DNA of 64,000 bases from Crossiella cryophila (GTDB lineage Bacteria > Actinomycetota > Actinomycetes > Mycobacteriales > Pseudonocardiaceae), in assembly GCF_014204915.1 (NCBI RefSeq), contig NZ_JACHMH010000001.1, forward strand, positions 3,993,501-4,057,500. Direction: 5' to 3'. The notes under the pieces were generated by a model, which saw nothing but the letters and a program-made list of their open reading frames with translations, did no database searches and was not told the DNA's origin. Of the stretch, positions 25,452-35,311 are shown piece by piece. Each line of letters starts with the position of its first letter. Position 1 is the first letter of the stretch. The position numbers and the translations under genes are program-made.

Positions 25452-28259
25452 CTACACGAGCGCCTGTGCCAGGTCGCGACGACCGGCGATGCCGAGTTTG
25501 GTGTAGATCCGGCCGAGGTGGTTCTCCACCGTTTTGGGGGTCACGAACAGTTCCTGGGCGATCTCCCGGTTGGCCCGTCCGGCCGCGGCCAGGCCAGCCA
25601 CTCGGCGTTCGCTGGCGGTCAGCGCCTCCGGCCCGGCGAACATCGGCCGTCGCGGCCGGTCGCCCAGCGCCTCCAGGGCCTCCAGTGCGCGTTGCCGCAG
25701 TGCCGCGGACCCGCAGTCCCCGGCCAGGTCGATGCCCCGGTGCAGCACCTCCCGTGCGTCGCCCCGCCGCCGCGCCACCCGCAGCGCCTCGCCCAGGTCG
25801 ACCAGCGACCGGGCCAGTTCCAGCCGCGCCGGACCGGTTTCCAGCATCGCGATCGACTCGGTCAGCAGGTCCAGCCGCCGGTCCGCATCGGCGTGCGCGA
25901 GCAGCCGCAGCGCCGCCCCCACCTCGGTCGCCGCACCCCAGCGCCGCGCGATGACCAGCTGTTCCGCGGCCAGTTCCAAGGCTTCGCCGAGGTCGCCGAG
26001 CAGCATCGCCGCGCGCACCGCGGGCGCCCGCCACGGAATGGTCGGCGGATCCAGGCCCGCCTCCAGCATCAGGTCCCGCTGCCGCAATGCCTGGGCCCGC
26101 GCCTGCCGCGGATCGCCGTGCCCGAGCGCGATCAGCGCCCGCGGTTCGTGCAGCCAGATGGTGGGCATCAGCCGCGGCCGGTCGGGGTGTTCGGCCTCGA
26201 AGCGGTCCAGCGCGGCGGTCGCGGCGTCCAGGTCGCCGCGTTCCAGGGCGGCGTAGGCGCTGAAGTGGGTGCCGGTGGCGCGCAGGGCGATCACGTGCGG
26301 GGCGGGGTCCTCGCAGGCGATCGCGGCCAGCGCGCCCTCGGACTCGGCCTCCATCGCGGTGACGTCGCCGAGCCGCCAGCTCAGGAACAGTGCCGCGTTG
26401 GCCACCATGGCGAACTCCACCGGCGACCCGTGCGCGCGCACCCGCAGCCGCGCCCGGTCGATCTCCCGGCGGGCCGGCGCGACCCCGTCCGCGGAGATCA
26501 GCGCGAGCAACGCGACCACCCAGGCCACCATGGCCTCGGTGGACCCGGTGGCGTCGTCGAAGTAGGCGCCGTTGGCCAGCGCCCGGCTCGCGGTGGCGGC
26601 GACCTCGGTGGCGGGCGCGACCTCGTAGCGACCCATCTGCGCCAGCAGTCCCAGCAACGTCCGCTCGTCCGGGGTGCCGCCAGGCAGGCCGGCGTACCCG
26701 CGCAGGTGCTCGGAGGACCGGCGCCGCTCCTCCGGCAGGAACGAGCGGATCACCGCCAGCCGCGCCTCCAGGTGCAGCCGCCCCACGTCCCGGTCCCCGG
26801 CCGGCCGGGCCCGGATCGCGGCCTCCAACTCGGCGATGGCCGCACCCGGTCCGTCGACCACCGCGGTCGCCGAGGCCGCCGCCGCGACCAGTTCGGCATC
26901 GGGCAGCCCGACCGCCGCGGCGCGCAGTTCGTCCCTGGCCCGCGCGGCCTCCCCGGTGCGCAGCAACGCCCGCCCCAGCTCGGCCCGCAACGCCGGATCG
27001 TCCGGATCCTCGTCAACGGCCCTGGTCAGGTGCGCGGTCGCGGTCCGCGCGTCCCCGGCGGCCAGCAGCGCCACCGCGGCCTTGCGCAGCACTCCCGCCG
27101 CCTCGGGCAGGGTGCCGCGCGGGGCCTGCGCGAGGTGCGCGGCGACCCGGTCGGCAGGCGCGTTCGCCGCGGCCAGTTCCACCGCGGCCCGCGCGTGCAA
27201 GGCCGTCCGCGCCACCGGTCCCAGATCGGCCAGCACCGCCTCGCGCACCACCGGATGCACGAAAACCAGATGATCCCCGTCGCTGACCAGCACATTCGCC
27301 GCTGCCAGGGCTTCGGCGGCGACGGTCAGCGCGGCCGGGTCGAGCCCGGTGATCGCGCCCGCCTGCCACGGATCGCTGCCCACGCCCAGCACCGCGGCCG
27401 CGCCGGCCAGCCGCACCGCGTCCGCGGGCAACCGCCCCAGCGCGGCCCGGAACACCGTGCTCGGCCCCAGCGTCCCGACCCGCGCCGCGGTGCCGGGGAC
27501 GTCCAGGGGCAGCCCCAGCGCGTCCAGTTCGTCGACCAGCACCCTGGCCAGGAACGGGTTGCCGCCGCTGGCCGCGTGCACCGCGGCCACCACGGCCTGC
27601 GCGGGCGCCGACCGAACGGTCAGTAGGTCGGTCAGCGCGGTCACGCTCAACGGCCGGGGCAGCACCCGTTCGGCCTGCCGGGACACGCTGAGCTGGGCCA
27701 GCGGCCCGGTGTTCTCCGCTGGTGGGCGGGTGGCCACGACCAGCGCGATCGGCAGGTCCGCGATCCGCCGGGACAGGTAGACCAGGAACTGCGCCGAGGA
27801 CAGGTCGGCCCAGTGCGCGTCGTCCACGGTGATCAGCAGCGGCCGGGTCGCGGACAGGTCCACCGCCACCCACCACAGCGAGTGCAGGGTGCGGGCCAGT
27901 TCGGCCTCGCTCGGGTCGGTCGCGGCGGCGTCCAGCGCGCGCAGGGCGTCGCCGGAGGGCCCGGCCAGCAGCGCGGCCCGGATCTCGCCGGTGTAGCGGG
28001 ACACCGACCGCTCGACCATCTGCCGGACGACACCCCAGGCCATGGCGCTTTCCAGGGCGTCGCCGACGGCCTGCAACCGGCCGAAGCCGCGGGCTTTGGC
28101 CAGATCCCTGGTGGCCTGGACAAGGCGGGTCTTGCCGATCCCGGCGCGGCCCTCGATGACCACCACCCGGCCCTCGCCACGGGCGGCCGAGTCCAGCGCG
28201 GCCTGGATCCGGGACAGCTCCGGCTCACGTTCGAGGACTCCGGAGTCAGGCGTGCGCAC
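25452..28259 (-). CDS. Large ATP-binding LuxR-family regulator (LAL type)
   Basis: A 935-aa protein from GTG 28259 (a TTG at 28307 would add 16 residues). The N-terminal AAA/STAND ATPase has VVIEGRAGIGKTRLV as Walker A and LLITVDDAHWAD as Walker B. The central 500 residues are helical, TPR/MalT-like. The C-terminal 60 residues form a LuxR/GerE HTH: LTASERRVAGLAAAGRANRE, then PKTVENHLGRIYTKLG. Such proteins are pathway-specific or global activators responding to an unknown inducer. No biosynthetic cluster adjoins it, so its target is unknown. Confidence 0.93.
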   Translation of the reverse strand: MRTPDSGVLEREPELSRIQAALDSAARGEGRVVVIEGRAGIGKTRLVQATRDLAKARGFGRLQAVGDALESAMAWGVVRQMVERSVSRYTGEIRAALLAGPSGDALRALDAAATDPSEAELARTLHSLWWVAVDLSATRPLLITVDDAHWADLSSAQFLVYLSRRIADLPIALVVATRPPAENTGPLAQLSVSRQAERVLPRPLSVTALTDLLTVRSAPAQAVVAAVHAASGGNPFLARVLVDELDALGLPLDVPGTAARVGTLGPSTVFRAALGRLPADAVRLAGAAAVLGVGSDPWQAGAITGLDPAALTVAAEALAAANVLVSDGDHLVFVHPVVREAVLADLGPVARTALHARAAVELAAANAPADRVAAHLAQAPRGTLPEAAGVLRKAAVALLAAGDARTATAHLTRAVDEDPDDPALRAELGRALLRTGEAARARDELRAAAVGLPDAELVAAAASATAVVDGPGAAIAELEAAIRARPAGDRDVGRLHLEARLAVIRSFLPEERRRSSEHLRGYAGLPGGTPDERTLLGLLAQMGRYEVAPATEVAATASRALANGAYFDDATGSTEAMVAWVVALLALISADGVAPARREIDRARLRVRAHGSPVEFAMVANAALFLSWRLGDVTAMEAESEGALAAIACEDPAPHVIALRATGTHFSAYAALERGDLDAATAALDRFEAEHPDRPRLMPTIWLHEPRALIALGHGDPRQARAQALRQRDLMLEAGLDPPTIPWRAPAVRAAMLLGDLGEALELAAEQLVIARRWGAATEVGAALRLLAHADADRRLDLLTESIAMLETGPARLELARSLVDLGEALRVARRRGDAREVLHRGIDLAGDCGSAALRQRALEALEALGDRPRRPMFAGPEALTASERRVAGLAAAGRANREIAQELFVTPKTVENHLGRIYTKLGIAGRRDLAQALV

Positions 28260-28340
28260 GGCCGGATCGTAACCGCGAAAACCCCCGGTGAAGCCGCTGG
28301 AGATCAACCTGGGCGATCGATCGTGACCCCGTCTGGCGGA

Positions 28341-30320
28341 TCAGGGCGTCGCGGCGCCGTCCAGCACCATCCGCCAGTGCACCAGGTTGTGGCAGGTGAT
28401 CAGGATGTTCGGGTGCCACGGCCCGAGTTCCCGCACCTGGTCGTCGAGCACCCTGGCCAGCTCGGTCACCGCGGCCCCGGCGTCACCCGCGTGACCGCGC
28501 CAGCGCGCGAGGTTGTGCCGGGTGGTCAAGGTGTTCGGGTGCCAGGGTCCCAGCGCGAAGATCTGGTCCCGCAGCAGCTGTTCCAGCTCGGTCACCGCGG
28601 TGGCCGCGTCACCGGTCGCGCCCCGCCATCGGGCCAGGTCATGCCGGGTGGTCAGGGTGTGCGGGTGCCGGGGGCCGAGCACGGCGAGCTGATCTTCGAG
28701 CACCGTGGCCAGCTCGGCGACGATCCGCGCGTGCCGCCCGGCCTGTCCCCGCCAGCGGGCCAGGTTGTGCCGGGTGGTCAGCGTGTGCGGATGCCGTGGT
28801 CCCAGCGCCTGGGCCTGATCGGCGCACACCTGTTCCAGCTCCCGCACCGCGATCGCGACCTGCCCGGCCTCCCCGCACCAGTACGCCCGATCGTGCCGCG
28901 CGGTCAACGTGCCCGGATGCCGCGTCCCTACCGACCGTTCGGTAAGCACGCGTAAATCAGCGAAGTAACGCGCCGCCGCCGCGGCCTGCCCACTCTCGCC
29001 CAGGCTGTTCCCGGCCCGGAACAGCAACGGATGCCCCGCCACCCACCCCTGCCCGCCGAGATGCCGCCGCAACGCCGCCGCGTTCGCCCGCAACGCCCGG
29101 ACCAGCGCCCCGTCCTCCTCCGCCGCCGGCCAGACGTCGTAGAGCGCGTCCGCCGCCACCCGCGCCACCACACCCAGCCGCTCGCCCAGCTCCGCCCGCA
29201 CGACCCGCTGCACCAGCCCGGACACCCGGATCACCCGATCCGACGCCCCCGGATCCTGCTCCAGCAGACTCAGCCGCCGCAGCCCACCCACCGCCGCCCG
29301 CACCTCATCCGCGTCCACCACCCGCCCGGCGACCGCACCGAGCCAGCCCAGCACCACCGAACTGGTGAACACCCGTTCAGGCATACCGCTCGCCTCAAGC
29401 AGACTCGCCAGCTCCAGCAGCGGCCGAGCCATCCCCACCGGCTCCCACCGATCGGCCAACCCGACCGAGAACGCGCAGGCCACACCCACCGCGTCGGCCA
29501 TGTCCGGCAGCCAGCCACGCTCGGGTGACAGCTCCGACTCCCGCCCACCGGCCGACTCCCGCGTCCTCCAGCCCTGCTCCCGCACCAGCCCAGGCGGCTG
29601 GTCCCGCTCCAGCCCAACCGCGCTGGCCAGCGCCAACGCCAACGGCCACCGCCCGAGTCTCTCGGCCAGCTCAGCAGTCCCGGCCGGTAGGCGCGGATCC
29701 GCACCGAACCGCGCCGCCAGGTAGGCCCCGGCCTCCTCGACGCCGAACCTCCCGACCTCCAGCACCCGCGGCCCGCCTGCCGCCGCCGCGTCCCGCTCCC
29801 GCGTGGTCGCCAGCACCGGCCCCGGCGGCCACAACCCGTCGAGGTCGGCGAGCGCGCGCACATCGTCCAGGATGACCAGCCGACGCCGCGGCGCGTTCGC
29901 CAGCCAACCCAGAAACCGTTGCGCCGCAACGTCCGCACCGCCACCGAACCCCGTCAAGTCGGCATAGACAGCCGCGAACGCCGCGACCACCGCCTCCCGC
30001 GAGGTCGCACTGACCCACAGCACCAGGTCCAGATCTCCAGAGACCCGGCGCACGAGGTCCGCGGCCAGCTGCGTCTTGCCCGCCCCACCCGGCCCCGCGA
30101 GCACCACCGACTGCCCGCCCGCGACCAGCTCCGCCAGCCGCGCCCCCTCGCCGCGAGCCTGGAAACAGTCCGCGGTCAACGGCACGTCGCCATACCGCCT
30201 CGGCCACCGCGGCTCGGCCGTCGACCCCGTGGCCTGCAGCCGAAAACCCCCGTCACCCCGGACCTGATCCACCGGCGCCGCCCCACCCCGCGTCCCACCG
30301 GAGAGCGCATTCCAATTCAC
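28341..30320 (-). CDS. NB-ARC ATPase with C-terminal tandem TPR-like repeats
   Basis: A 659-aa protein (GTG 30320). P-loop VLAGPGGAGKTQLA is near 73-86, Walker B RRLVILDDV follows, and GRWPLALALASAVG is the GLPLA-type element. From about 455 to the end four near-identical repeats of about 43 residues carry GPRHPHTLTTRHNLARWRG and LGPWHPNTLTTRHNL, the kinesin-light-chain-like TPR type of Fic/NB-ARC-associated actinobacterial proteins. No HTH or enzymatic effector is visible. TERSVG at the start of the repeats is encoded by the palindrome TACCGACCGTTCGGTA (28929-28944). The function is unknown; it is possibly a STAND sensor. Confidence 0.85.
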   Translation of the reverse strand: MNWNALSGGTRGGAAPVDQVRGDGGFRLQATGSTAEPRWPRRYGDVPLTADCFQARGEGARLAELVAGGQSVVLAGPGGAGKTQLAADLVRRVSGDLDLVLWVSATSREAVVAAFAAVYADLTGFGGGADVAAQRFLGWLANAPRRRLVILDDVRALADLDGLWPPGPVLATTRERDAAAAGGPRVLEVGRFGVEEAGAYLAARFGADPRLPAGTAELAERLGRWPLALALASAVGLERDQPPGLVREQGWRTRESAGGRESELSPERGWLPDMADAVGVACAFSVGLADRWEPVGMARPLLELASLLEASGMPERVFTSSVVLGWLGAVAGRVVDADEVRAAVGGLRRLSLLEQDPGASDRVIRVSGLVQRVVRAELGERLGVVARVAADALYDVWPAAEEDGALVRALRANAAALRRHLGGQGWVAGHPLLFRAGNSLGESGQAAAAARYFADLRVLTERSVGTRHPGTLTARHDRAYWCGEAGQVAIAVRELEQVCADQAQALGPRHPHTLTTRHNLARWRGQAGRHARIVAELATVLEDQLAVLGPRHPHTLTTRHDLARWRGATGDAATAVTELEQLLRDQIFALGPWHPNTLTTRHNLARWRGHAGDAGAAVTELARVLDDQVRELGPWHPNILITCHNLVHWRMVLDGAATP

Positions 30321-31282
30321 GTGTCCCGCCCCCTGCTACCAGGCGATTTACCTGTATAACCACCACTCGCGAACGAGTGATGGCAGTCACGCTAATAGGT
30401 CTGTCAACACGAGTTGATGTGCAACGTGCACACTCACGATCACCTAGGGTGTGTGGCACAAAACCACACAATCCAGACTCTGTGTCACCAACCGCCGCTC
30501 ACCGGCGTCCCGCGCTGCCCACGACGACCCCCACCTGCCCCGTCGCTGCACATCATGTCCACAGTGGACTCGACAGAAGTCTGCTGCGACGCCGCAGGGA
30601 AGGCTCGGAATCCTTCTCGGGCAAGGGATCCTGCCATCGGGCAAGACTCACCGCGAACACGAACCGGGGCTGCTCGCCCGGTCAACAACACCCGGATCGC
30701 CGTTAGGGCTCGCTCTGCCCTCTGGTCCGACCACAAGATCACCGTGATCGGCACCTTGTTTCGCACCCCCGGTGTCCTGCGCCCCGGTCGACCCGGCCCC
30801 GCCCCTTCTTGCCTCACTCCCACTCTCAATCCCCGCCCCCGCCCCCGGCCTCCGTCTCTCTCCTCCTCCCGGGTTCTCGATCTTCTCTGGCTCGGGCGTC
30901 CGCAACCCGTCCCACTGTTCATGGTCCGGCCCCGCCGATGCCTGCCTGGCCGATGTCCCACCCAGGTGTCCGGAGAACGCACAACCCGTTGGTCCGAACG
31001 GGTGCTTCCCGGTGCCGCTATTTCCGCGCGGACGGCGGTCCGTAATTGGCGGTGACGAACGCCTCAACACGATGTCGCGAAGCCGCCAGCGTCTGCGCGC
31101 CAACGGCAACGCCGCTGCTCCGGCGACGGCGAAAGTAGCTGATCATGGCGGGTGTGGCCGCTGAAGGCGGTCCGTGGCAACTCGCCGGAAGTCGAGTGAC
31201 CGAGTCCTATTAGCAGTATTCTTCTCCGATTCGTTACCCTCTCTGTGGGGGTACTTCTCAACTGGCCAGAACGGAGACGTTC
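30321..31282. other. Intergenic stretch without convincing gene
   Basis: About 960 bp between the NB-ARC/TPR gene and a small plus-strand ORF. The first 150 bp are AT-richer and should hold the NB-ARC gene promoter; they contain a small hairpin GTGTGG (30451-30456) / CCACAC (30464-30469). Open frames across 30640-31160 have no consistent codon bias or motif. 31190-31260 is AT-richer again, as for a promoter of the next ORF. Confidence 0.4.
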
Positions 31283-31630
31283 GTGTTCACGCCGCACCCG
31301 GTTCGGCGAAGCCGCATCACCAGTTCGAAGGTCACCTGGCGGGCCGCGATGCCACGCATCGCGCACGGCCCGGCAAGTGCGAACGGGAATCAGGCCACGG
31401 TCACCGAACCGTCCAACACCATCAAAGGGCAGCAGGACCTGTTCGCGCTCGATCGCGAGCCAGCGCAGCCGGTCGATGACCGCGTCGATCTGCCCGTCGA
31501 CGAGTTTCCGCAGGTAGAGCTGACCGGCGAGGACGACATCCTCCCGCCGGAGATCAGCTTCGAGCTGTTCCTTGAGCGTCTGGACGAAGTCCTGCGCGCT
31601 GAGGCCGACGCCAACTCGGTGAGGTCCTGA
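31283..31630 (+). CDS. Small unknown acidic protein (115 aa)
   Basis: GTG 31283 follows CGGAGAC with a 4-base gap. Codon third positions are strongly G/C throughout, unlike the surrounding non-coding DNA. The N-terminal 45 residues are basic and Ser/Thr-rich; the C-terminal 70 are acidic (QDLFALDREPAQPVDDRVDL, ELTGEDDILPPEISFELFLE). An internal ATG (MPRIAHGPA) could be the true start. No known family is recognised. It stands alone, flanked by low-complexity DNA. Confidence 0.55.
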   Translation: MFTPHPVRRSRITSSKVTWRAAMPRIAHGPASANGNQATVTEPSNTIKGQQDLFALDREPAQPVDDRVDLPVDEFPQVELTGEDDILPPEISFELFLERLDEVLRAEADANSVRS

Positions 31631-32878
31631 TCCACCAGCCCTGACCCGTTGGCGGGTCGGGCACTTCCCCCTCGACGGCAGAGCACCGCCGAGGCCGGTA
31701 GCGGTCGCGCCAAGGTCACCAGACCAGCCCCAGACCGCGACCCGGGGGCGCAGAACTGCCCCGATCGGGTCACCAGCACATCAAGCACCTCAGTTCCACC
31801 CGTTCGAGGCCACTTGCCACTTGCCGGTTGCCGGCCTCGACACACACCGTGCGGCGTTGGCTGATGCCGGAACCCCCGGCATCGGCCGAGCCCCGCTTCG
31901 CCCGGGTTTCACTGTCCACAAAGGATAATCGGCCCGGCTGCCGCCGCTGTGGCCCGCGGCGGCCCGCACCGATTCCCGGCCGCGATTCCCGGCCGCCCCG
32001 CTCCCCAGCCCCGACGTTGGCTCGTCCGGCTTCCCGGCTCGCCCAGCTCGCCCCGGCCCTTGCCGGCCAACTCAGGCATCGCGGGCGCAGCGTGGGGGCA
32101 GCCAACTCATGCCTCGCAGGCCGCGTCAGCCGCGCTGGCCGCCTCGGGCCCTCGCAGATCGCAGGTCGCCCGGCCTGGCCCGGCCCGGCCCGGTCACACC
32201 TTGGGCTACGCAGACCACTCCAGCTTGCCCAGGCCATCTGGGCCCGGCTGGGCGGCCTCGGCCCCGCCGACTGGATGCCCCTGGCTCGCGCAGGTCACCC
32301 CGGCCAGACCCACGACGGGTAGCGGGGCCTATCGCCGCCAGCGAGGCCACCTAGCGAGGCCGCGCGTCGGACGCGGCTGGCGGCTCGCATGCGGAGCGTG
32401 CTTGTCGTCGCCCGCCGATCCCGGCCACGATTCCCGGCCGCGCCCAGGCACCCGGCCGCCGCCGGCCGCCACCGGCTGACGCGTCGCGCCTCCGGGCTGC
32501 GTCTCCTCGCAAGTCAGCACGCACGCCGACCCGACCCGACCGACCCGCTGGCCGCACGCCCCGCGTCGCGCACGCCCCGTGCGACGCGCGACGGGTGCGC
32601 GCACGGCTCTCTCTCGGCGCGCTCGCCAACTGCGCACGGCTCCGGCTCCGACGCGCTCGCCGGTTGCGCACGGCTCTGGGTCGGGCGCCACGCGTGGGCC
32701 TGGGCACCGTAGGCCAACGCGACTGGCCGGGCCGGTGGCCGGGCGGCGGTCGCCTGTGCCCGGTAACGACGGTCGCCGGGGCTGGCCGGGGTCGCTGGGT
32801 GCTGCCGGGGTCGCTGGGGCTGGCCGGGGTTGTCTGGCTGGTGGCCGGGTTGGGTGGGGCCGTGTGAGCCGGGTCCGG
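31631..32878. other. C-rich, strand-asymmetric low-complexity block B
   Basis: About 1.25 kb built from recurrent short words (ATTCCCGGCCGC at 31970 and 31985, GCGCACGGCTC three times at 32610-32680, CGACCCGACC near 32530, GGTCGCTGGG near 32790). Open frames are long but their products are Pro/Arg/Ala or Gly/Arg runs without motifs. C enrichment switches to G enrichment on the plus strand near 32700-32870. The block ends at the second copy of the 72-bp element, as block A does. Confidence 0.5.
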
Positions 32879-32950
32879 CCCGCCCCCGCCACCGCTTCCT
32901 CTGCGGAACGCTTTTCGAGGCAAAAAGGTTGCTTTGCCGTCTGGATCTTG
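32879..32950. repeat. 72-bp duplicated element, copy B
   Basis: It matches copy A at 24708-24779 with three mismatches and the same orientation, and it stands in the same relation to a C-rich repetitive block on its left. In this copy GGCAAA and TTTGCC (minus strand) could form a 6-bp stem; in copy A the matching positions do not pair, so the stem is not conserved. Confidence 0.7.
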
Positions 32951-33056
32951 CGCTCGACCGGGTGAATCGAACCCTCCGGGCCGCGTCCGTCCAAGCCTGC
33001 CCCAGCCGGTCGGCGATCTCCGCTCGCACCCCATTCTACGGCCACCGCCCCTACGG

Positions 33057-33815
33057 TCACTCCTCCTCCCCGCCCCCCAGCCGCCGCTCGATCCCCACCG
33101 CAGCCGCCTGCAACCCCGGCGCCTGTTTCGCCAGGTCAGCCCTGACCGTATGCAGCACCATCCCCAGTGCCGCGATCACCGCCCCGTCTCCATCCCGTAC
33201 CGGCACCGCCACCGAGCAGGTGCCCAGCGTCATCTCCTCCGAGGTCAGGGCGAACCCTCGCCTGCGGACCTCCTTCAGCTCCCGGGACAGTCGGCCGGGC
33301 TCCACGATCGTGTACTGGGTGCAGCGGGTGGGGGTTGCGGCGCAGAAGCGGCGGATGAACTCGGTGTCCTGGTGGGCCAGGAGGACCTTTCCCACTCCGG
33401 TGGCGTGCAGGGGGAGGCGGCTGCCTGCTCTGGAGATGATGGGGACTGATCTGTGGCCGCTGAGGCGGTCTACGTAGAGGGCTTCGTGGCCTACTCGGAC
33501 TGCCAGGTGGATGTTCTCTCGGGTGGATTCGTACAGGTCTTGCATGAAGGGGAGGGCTACTTCTCGTAGGCGGCTGGCGGCGGGGGTGAGCATGCCGAGT
33601 TCCCACAGGCGGAGGCCTATTCGGTAGGCGCCGTCGGGGTCTCGGGTCACGGCGCCCCAGGTGGTGAGGTCGCCCAGGAGTCTGTGGACGGTGGCCAGGG
33701 GGAGGGTGGAGCGGCGGGAGAGTTCGGAGAGGGTTTGGCGGGGGTGGGTGGGGGTGAAGGTGGACAGGAGGGTTAGGGCTCGGAGGGTGACTGAGCGGGG
33801 CGGGGGAGTGTCCAT
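33057..33815 (-). CDS. IclR-family transcriptional regulator
   Basis: A 252-aa protein. AGGAG precedes ATG 33815. The N-terminal winged HTH (TLSELSRRSTLPLATVHRLL) is followed by the IclR effector-binding domain with REVALPFMQDLYESTRENIHL, PLHATGVGKVLLAH and RRRGFALTSEEMTLGTCSVA. IclR proteins usually regulate adjacent catabolic or transport genes in response to a small acid or sugar. The divergent MFS transporter starting 141 bp away belongs to the aromatic-acid type, so it is the likely target. Confidence 0.93.
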   Translation of the reverse strand: MDTPPPRSVTLRALTLLSTFTPTHPRQTLSELSRRSTLPLATVHRLLGDLTTWGAVTRDPDGAYRIGLRLWELGMLTPAASRLREVALPFMQDLYESTRENIHLAVRVGHEALYVDRLSGHRSVPIISRAGSRLPLHATGVGKVLLAHQDTEFIRRFCAATPTRCTQYTIVEPGRLSRELKEVRRRGFALTSEEMTLGTCSVAVPVRDGDGAVIAALGMVLHTVRADLAKQAPGLQAAAVGIERRLGGGEEE

Positions 33816-33955
33816 TTAGGACTCCTGGGGGTGTGCTAGAGAAAATGGGGTGGGGGTGGGCTGGGGTTTTCCGCTCAGTGGAAGGGTAGCGTGGTAGTGG
33901 TTCCGGTCACGTTCCTAGGCTTGCCGGACCTTGGACGGCCGGCGAAGGAGCCCGC

Positions 33956-35275
33956 GTGATGCAGACCAGAAACCCGCGCCGCAGTTGGGTGCAGCCACTC
34001 TGCTGGACCGCGGTCCTGCTGGACGGATTCGACCTCGTGGTCCTGGGTGTGGTGTTACCCGTGCTGCTCGCCGACGGGGTGTGGGGGCTGACCGCGGGCA
34101 CCGGCGCGGCCGTGTCGACCGTTGGGTTGGTCGGGATGATGATCGGTGGGCTGACCATCGGGACCGTCACCGATGTCATTGGGCGCCGGAAGACGTTGAT
34201 CTTGTCGGTGACGATTTTCTCGGTGTGCACGTTGTTGTGCGCGTTCGCACCTTCGGCGTTGGTCTTCGGCGCGTTGCGGTTCCTGGCCGGACTGGGACTG
34301 GGTGGGTGTCTGCCTACGGCGATCAGCATGGTGTCGGAGGCGAGTGCGGAGCGGGGGCGGGCCAGCAGCGCGGCCACGCTGGTGATGACCGGCTATCACG
34401 CGGGTGCGGTGCTGACCTCGTTGCTGGGACTGCTGTTGATCCCGCAGCTGGGGTGGCGGGCCATGTTCGTCGCGGGGGCGTTGCCCGCGTTGGTGCTGGT
34501 GCCGTTGATGATCAGGTACCTGCCGGAGTCCGCGGCCTTCGAGCGGGCTCGGGCCGAGGTGGCCGCCGGGTCGGGCACGGCAGCGGCCGCGGCGGGGACC
34601 GTGGTGCGCACGTTGTTCCAGGGCCGGTTGCTGCGGGCCACTATCGCGTTCTGGGTCAGCACCTTCCTCGGCCTCGTGCTGGTCTACGGGCTCAACACCT
34701 GGCTGCCGCAGATCATGCGCCAGGCCGGATATCCGCTGGGTGACGCGCTCGGGTTGCTGCTGACCCTCAACGTCGGCGCGGTGGTCGGGCTGCTCGTCGC
34801 CGGGCGGGTCGCCGACCGGGTGGGTGTGCGCAAGTCGGTGATCGGCTGGTTCCTCGGCGCCGCGGTCTTCCTGGCCCTGTTCAGCCTGCGGCTGCCCACC
34901 CTCGGGCTCTACGTGATGGTCTTCCTGGCCGGGTGCTTCGTCTTCAGCGCGCAGGTGCTGATCTACGCCTACACCCAGCACGTCTACCCGCCGCACGCCC
35001 GCGCCACCGGGCTGGGCTGGACCACCGGCATGGGCCGGATCGGCGGCATCACCGGGCCGCTGCTCGGCGGCTGGCTGGTCGCGGCCGGGATCGCCTATCC
35101 GTGGGGTTTCTACCTGTTCGCGGTGATCGGGTTGCTCGCCGCGGTGGCGGTGGCCGCGGTGGCCGGGCGCGGGGCCGCACCGGTCCCGACCGAACGGTCG
35201 GAAGCCGCGCGGCCGGAGGCCGGGCGTGAGGGGGCGGCCCAGGCGGGAGCGGGGCCGGAGGCCGTGCAGGCGTAG
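33956..35275 (+). CDS. MFS transporter, aromatic acid:H+ symporter (AAHS) type
   Basis: A 439-aa membrane protein with 12 predicted segments. Family marks are LLDGFDLVVLGVVLPVL in TM1, the motif-A loop GTVTDVIGRRKTL between TM2 and TM3, RFLAGLGLGGCLPTAI, and RYLPESAAF before the central loop. AAHS carriers import benzoate, 4-hydroxybenzoate and related acids. GAAGGAG lies 6 bases before GTG 33956, and an ATG follows immediately. The last 35 residues are an Ala/Glu-rich cytoplasmic tail containing the palindrome CCGACC-GAAC-GGTCGG (35186-35201). No aromatic-degradation enzyme is adjacent. Confidence 0.9.
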   Translation: MMQTRNPRRSWVQPLCWTAVLLDGFDLVVLGVVLPVLLADGVWGLTAGTGAAVSTVGLVGMMIGGLTIGTVTDVIGRRKTLILSVTIFSVCTLLCAFAPSALVFGALRFLAGLGLGGCLPTAISMVSEASAERGRASSAATLVMTGYHAGAVLTSLLGLLLIPQLGWRAMFVAGALPALVLVPLMIRYLPESAAFERARAEVAAGSGTAAAAAGTVVRTLFQGRLLRATIAFWVSTFLGLVLVYGLNTWLPQIMRQAGYPLGDALGLLLTLNVGAVVGLLVAGRVADRVGVRKSVIGWFLGAAVFLALFSLRLPTLGLYVMVFLAGCFVFSAQVLIYAYTQHVYPPHARATGLGWTTGMGRIGGITGPLLGGWLVAAGIAYPWGFYLFAVIGLLAAVAVAAVAGRGAAPVPTERSEAARPEAGREGAAQAGAGPEAVQA

Positions 35276-35311
35276 GCGGGGCGGGCCATGGCCACTGGCA
35301 TGCTGGGGGCC

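Noticed and set aside
25452-30320. LuxR-type regulator and NB-ARC protein as part of an antibiotic gene cluster
   Set aside because: No polyketide, peptide-synthetase, terpene or RiPP genes are anywhere in the window.
31640-32870. Long open frames in the second C-rich block
   Set aside because: Same reason: composition-driven openness on several strands at once, with no recognisable domain.
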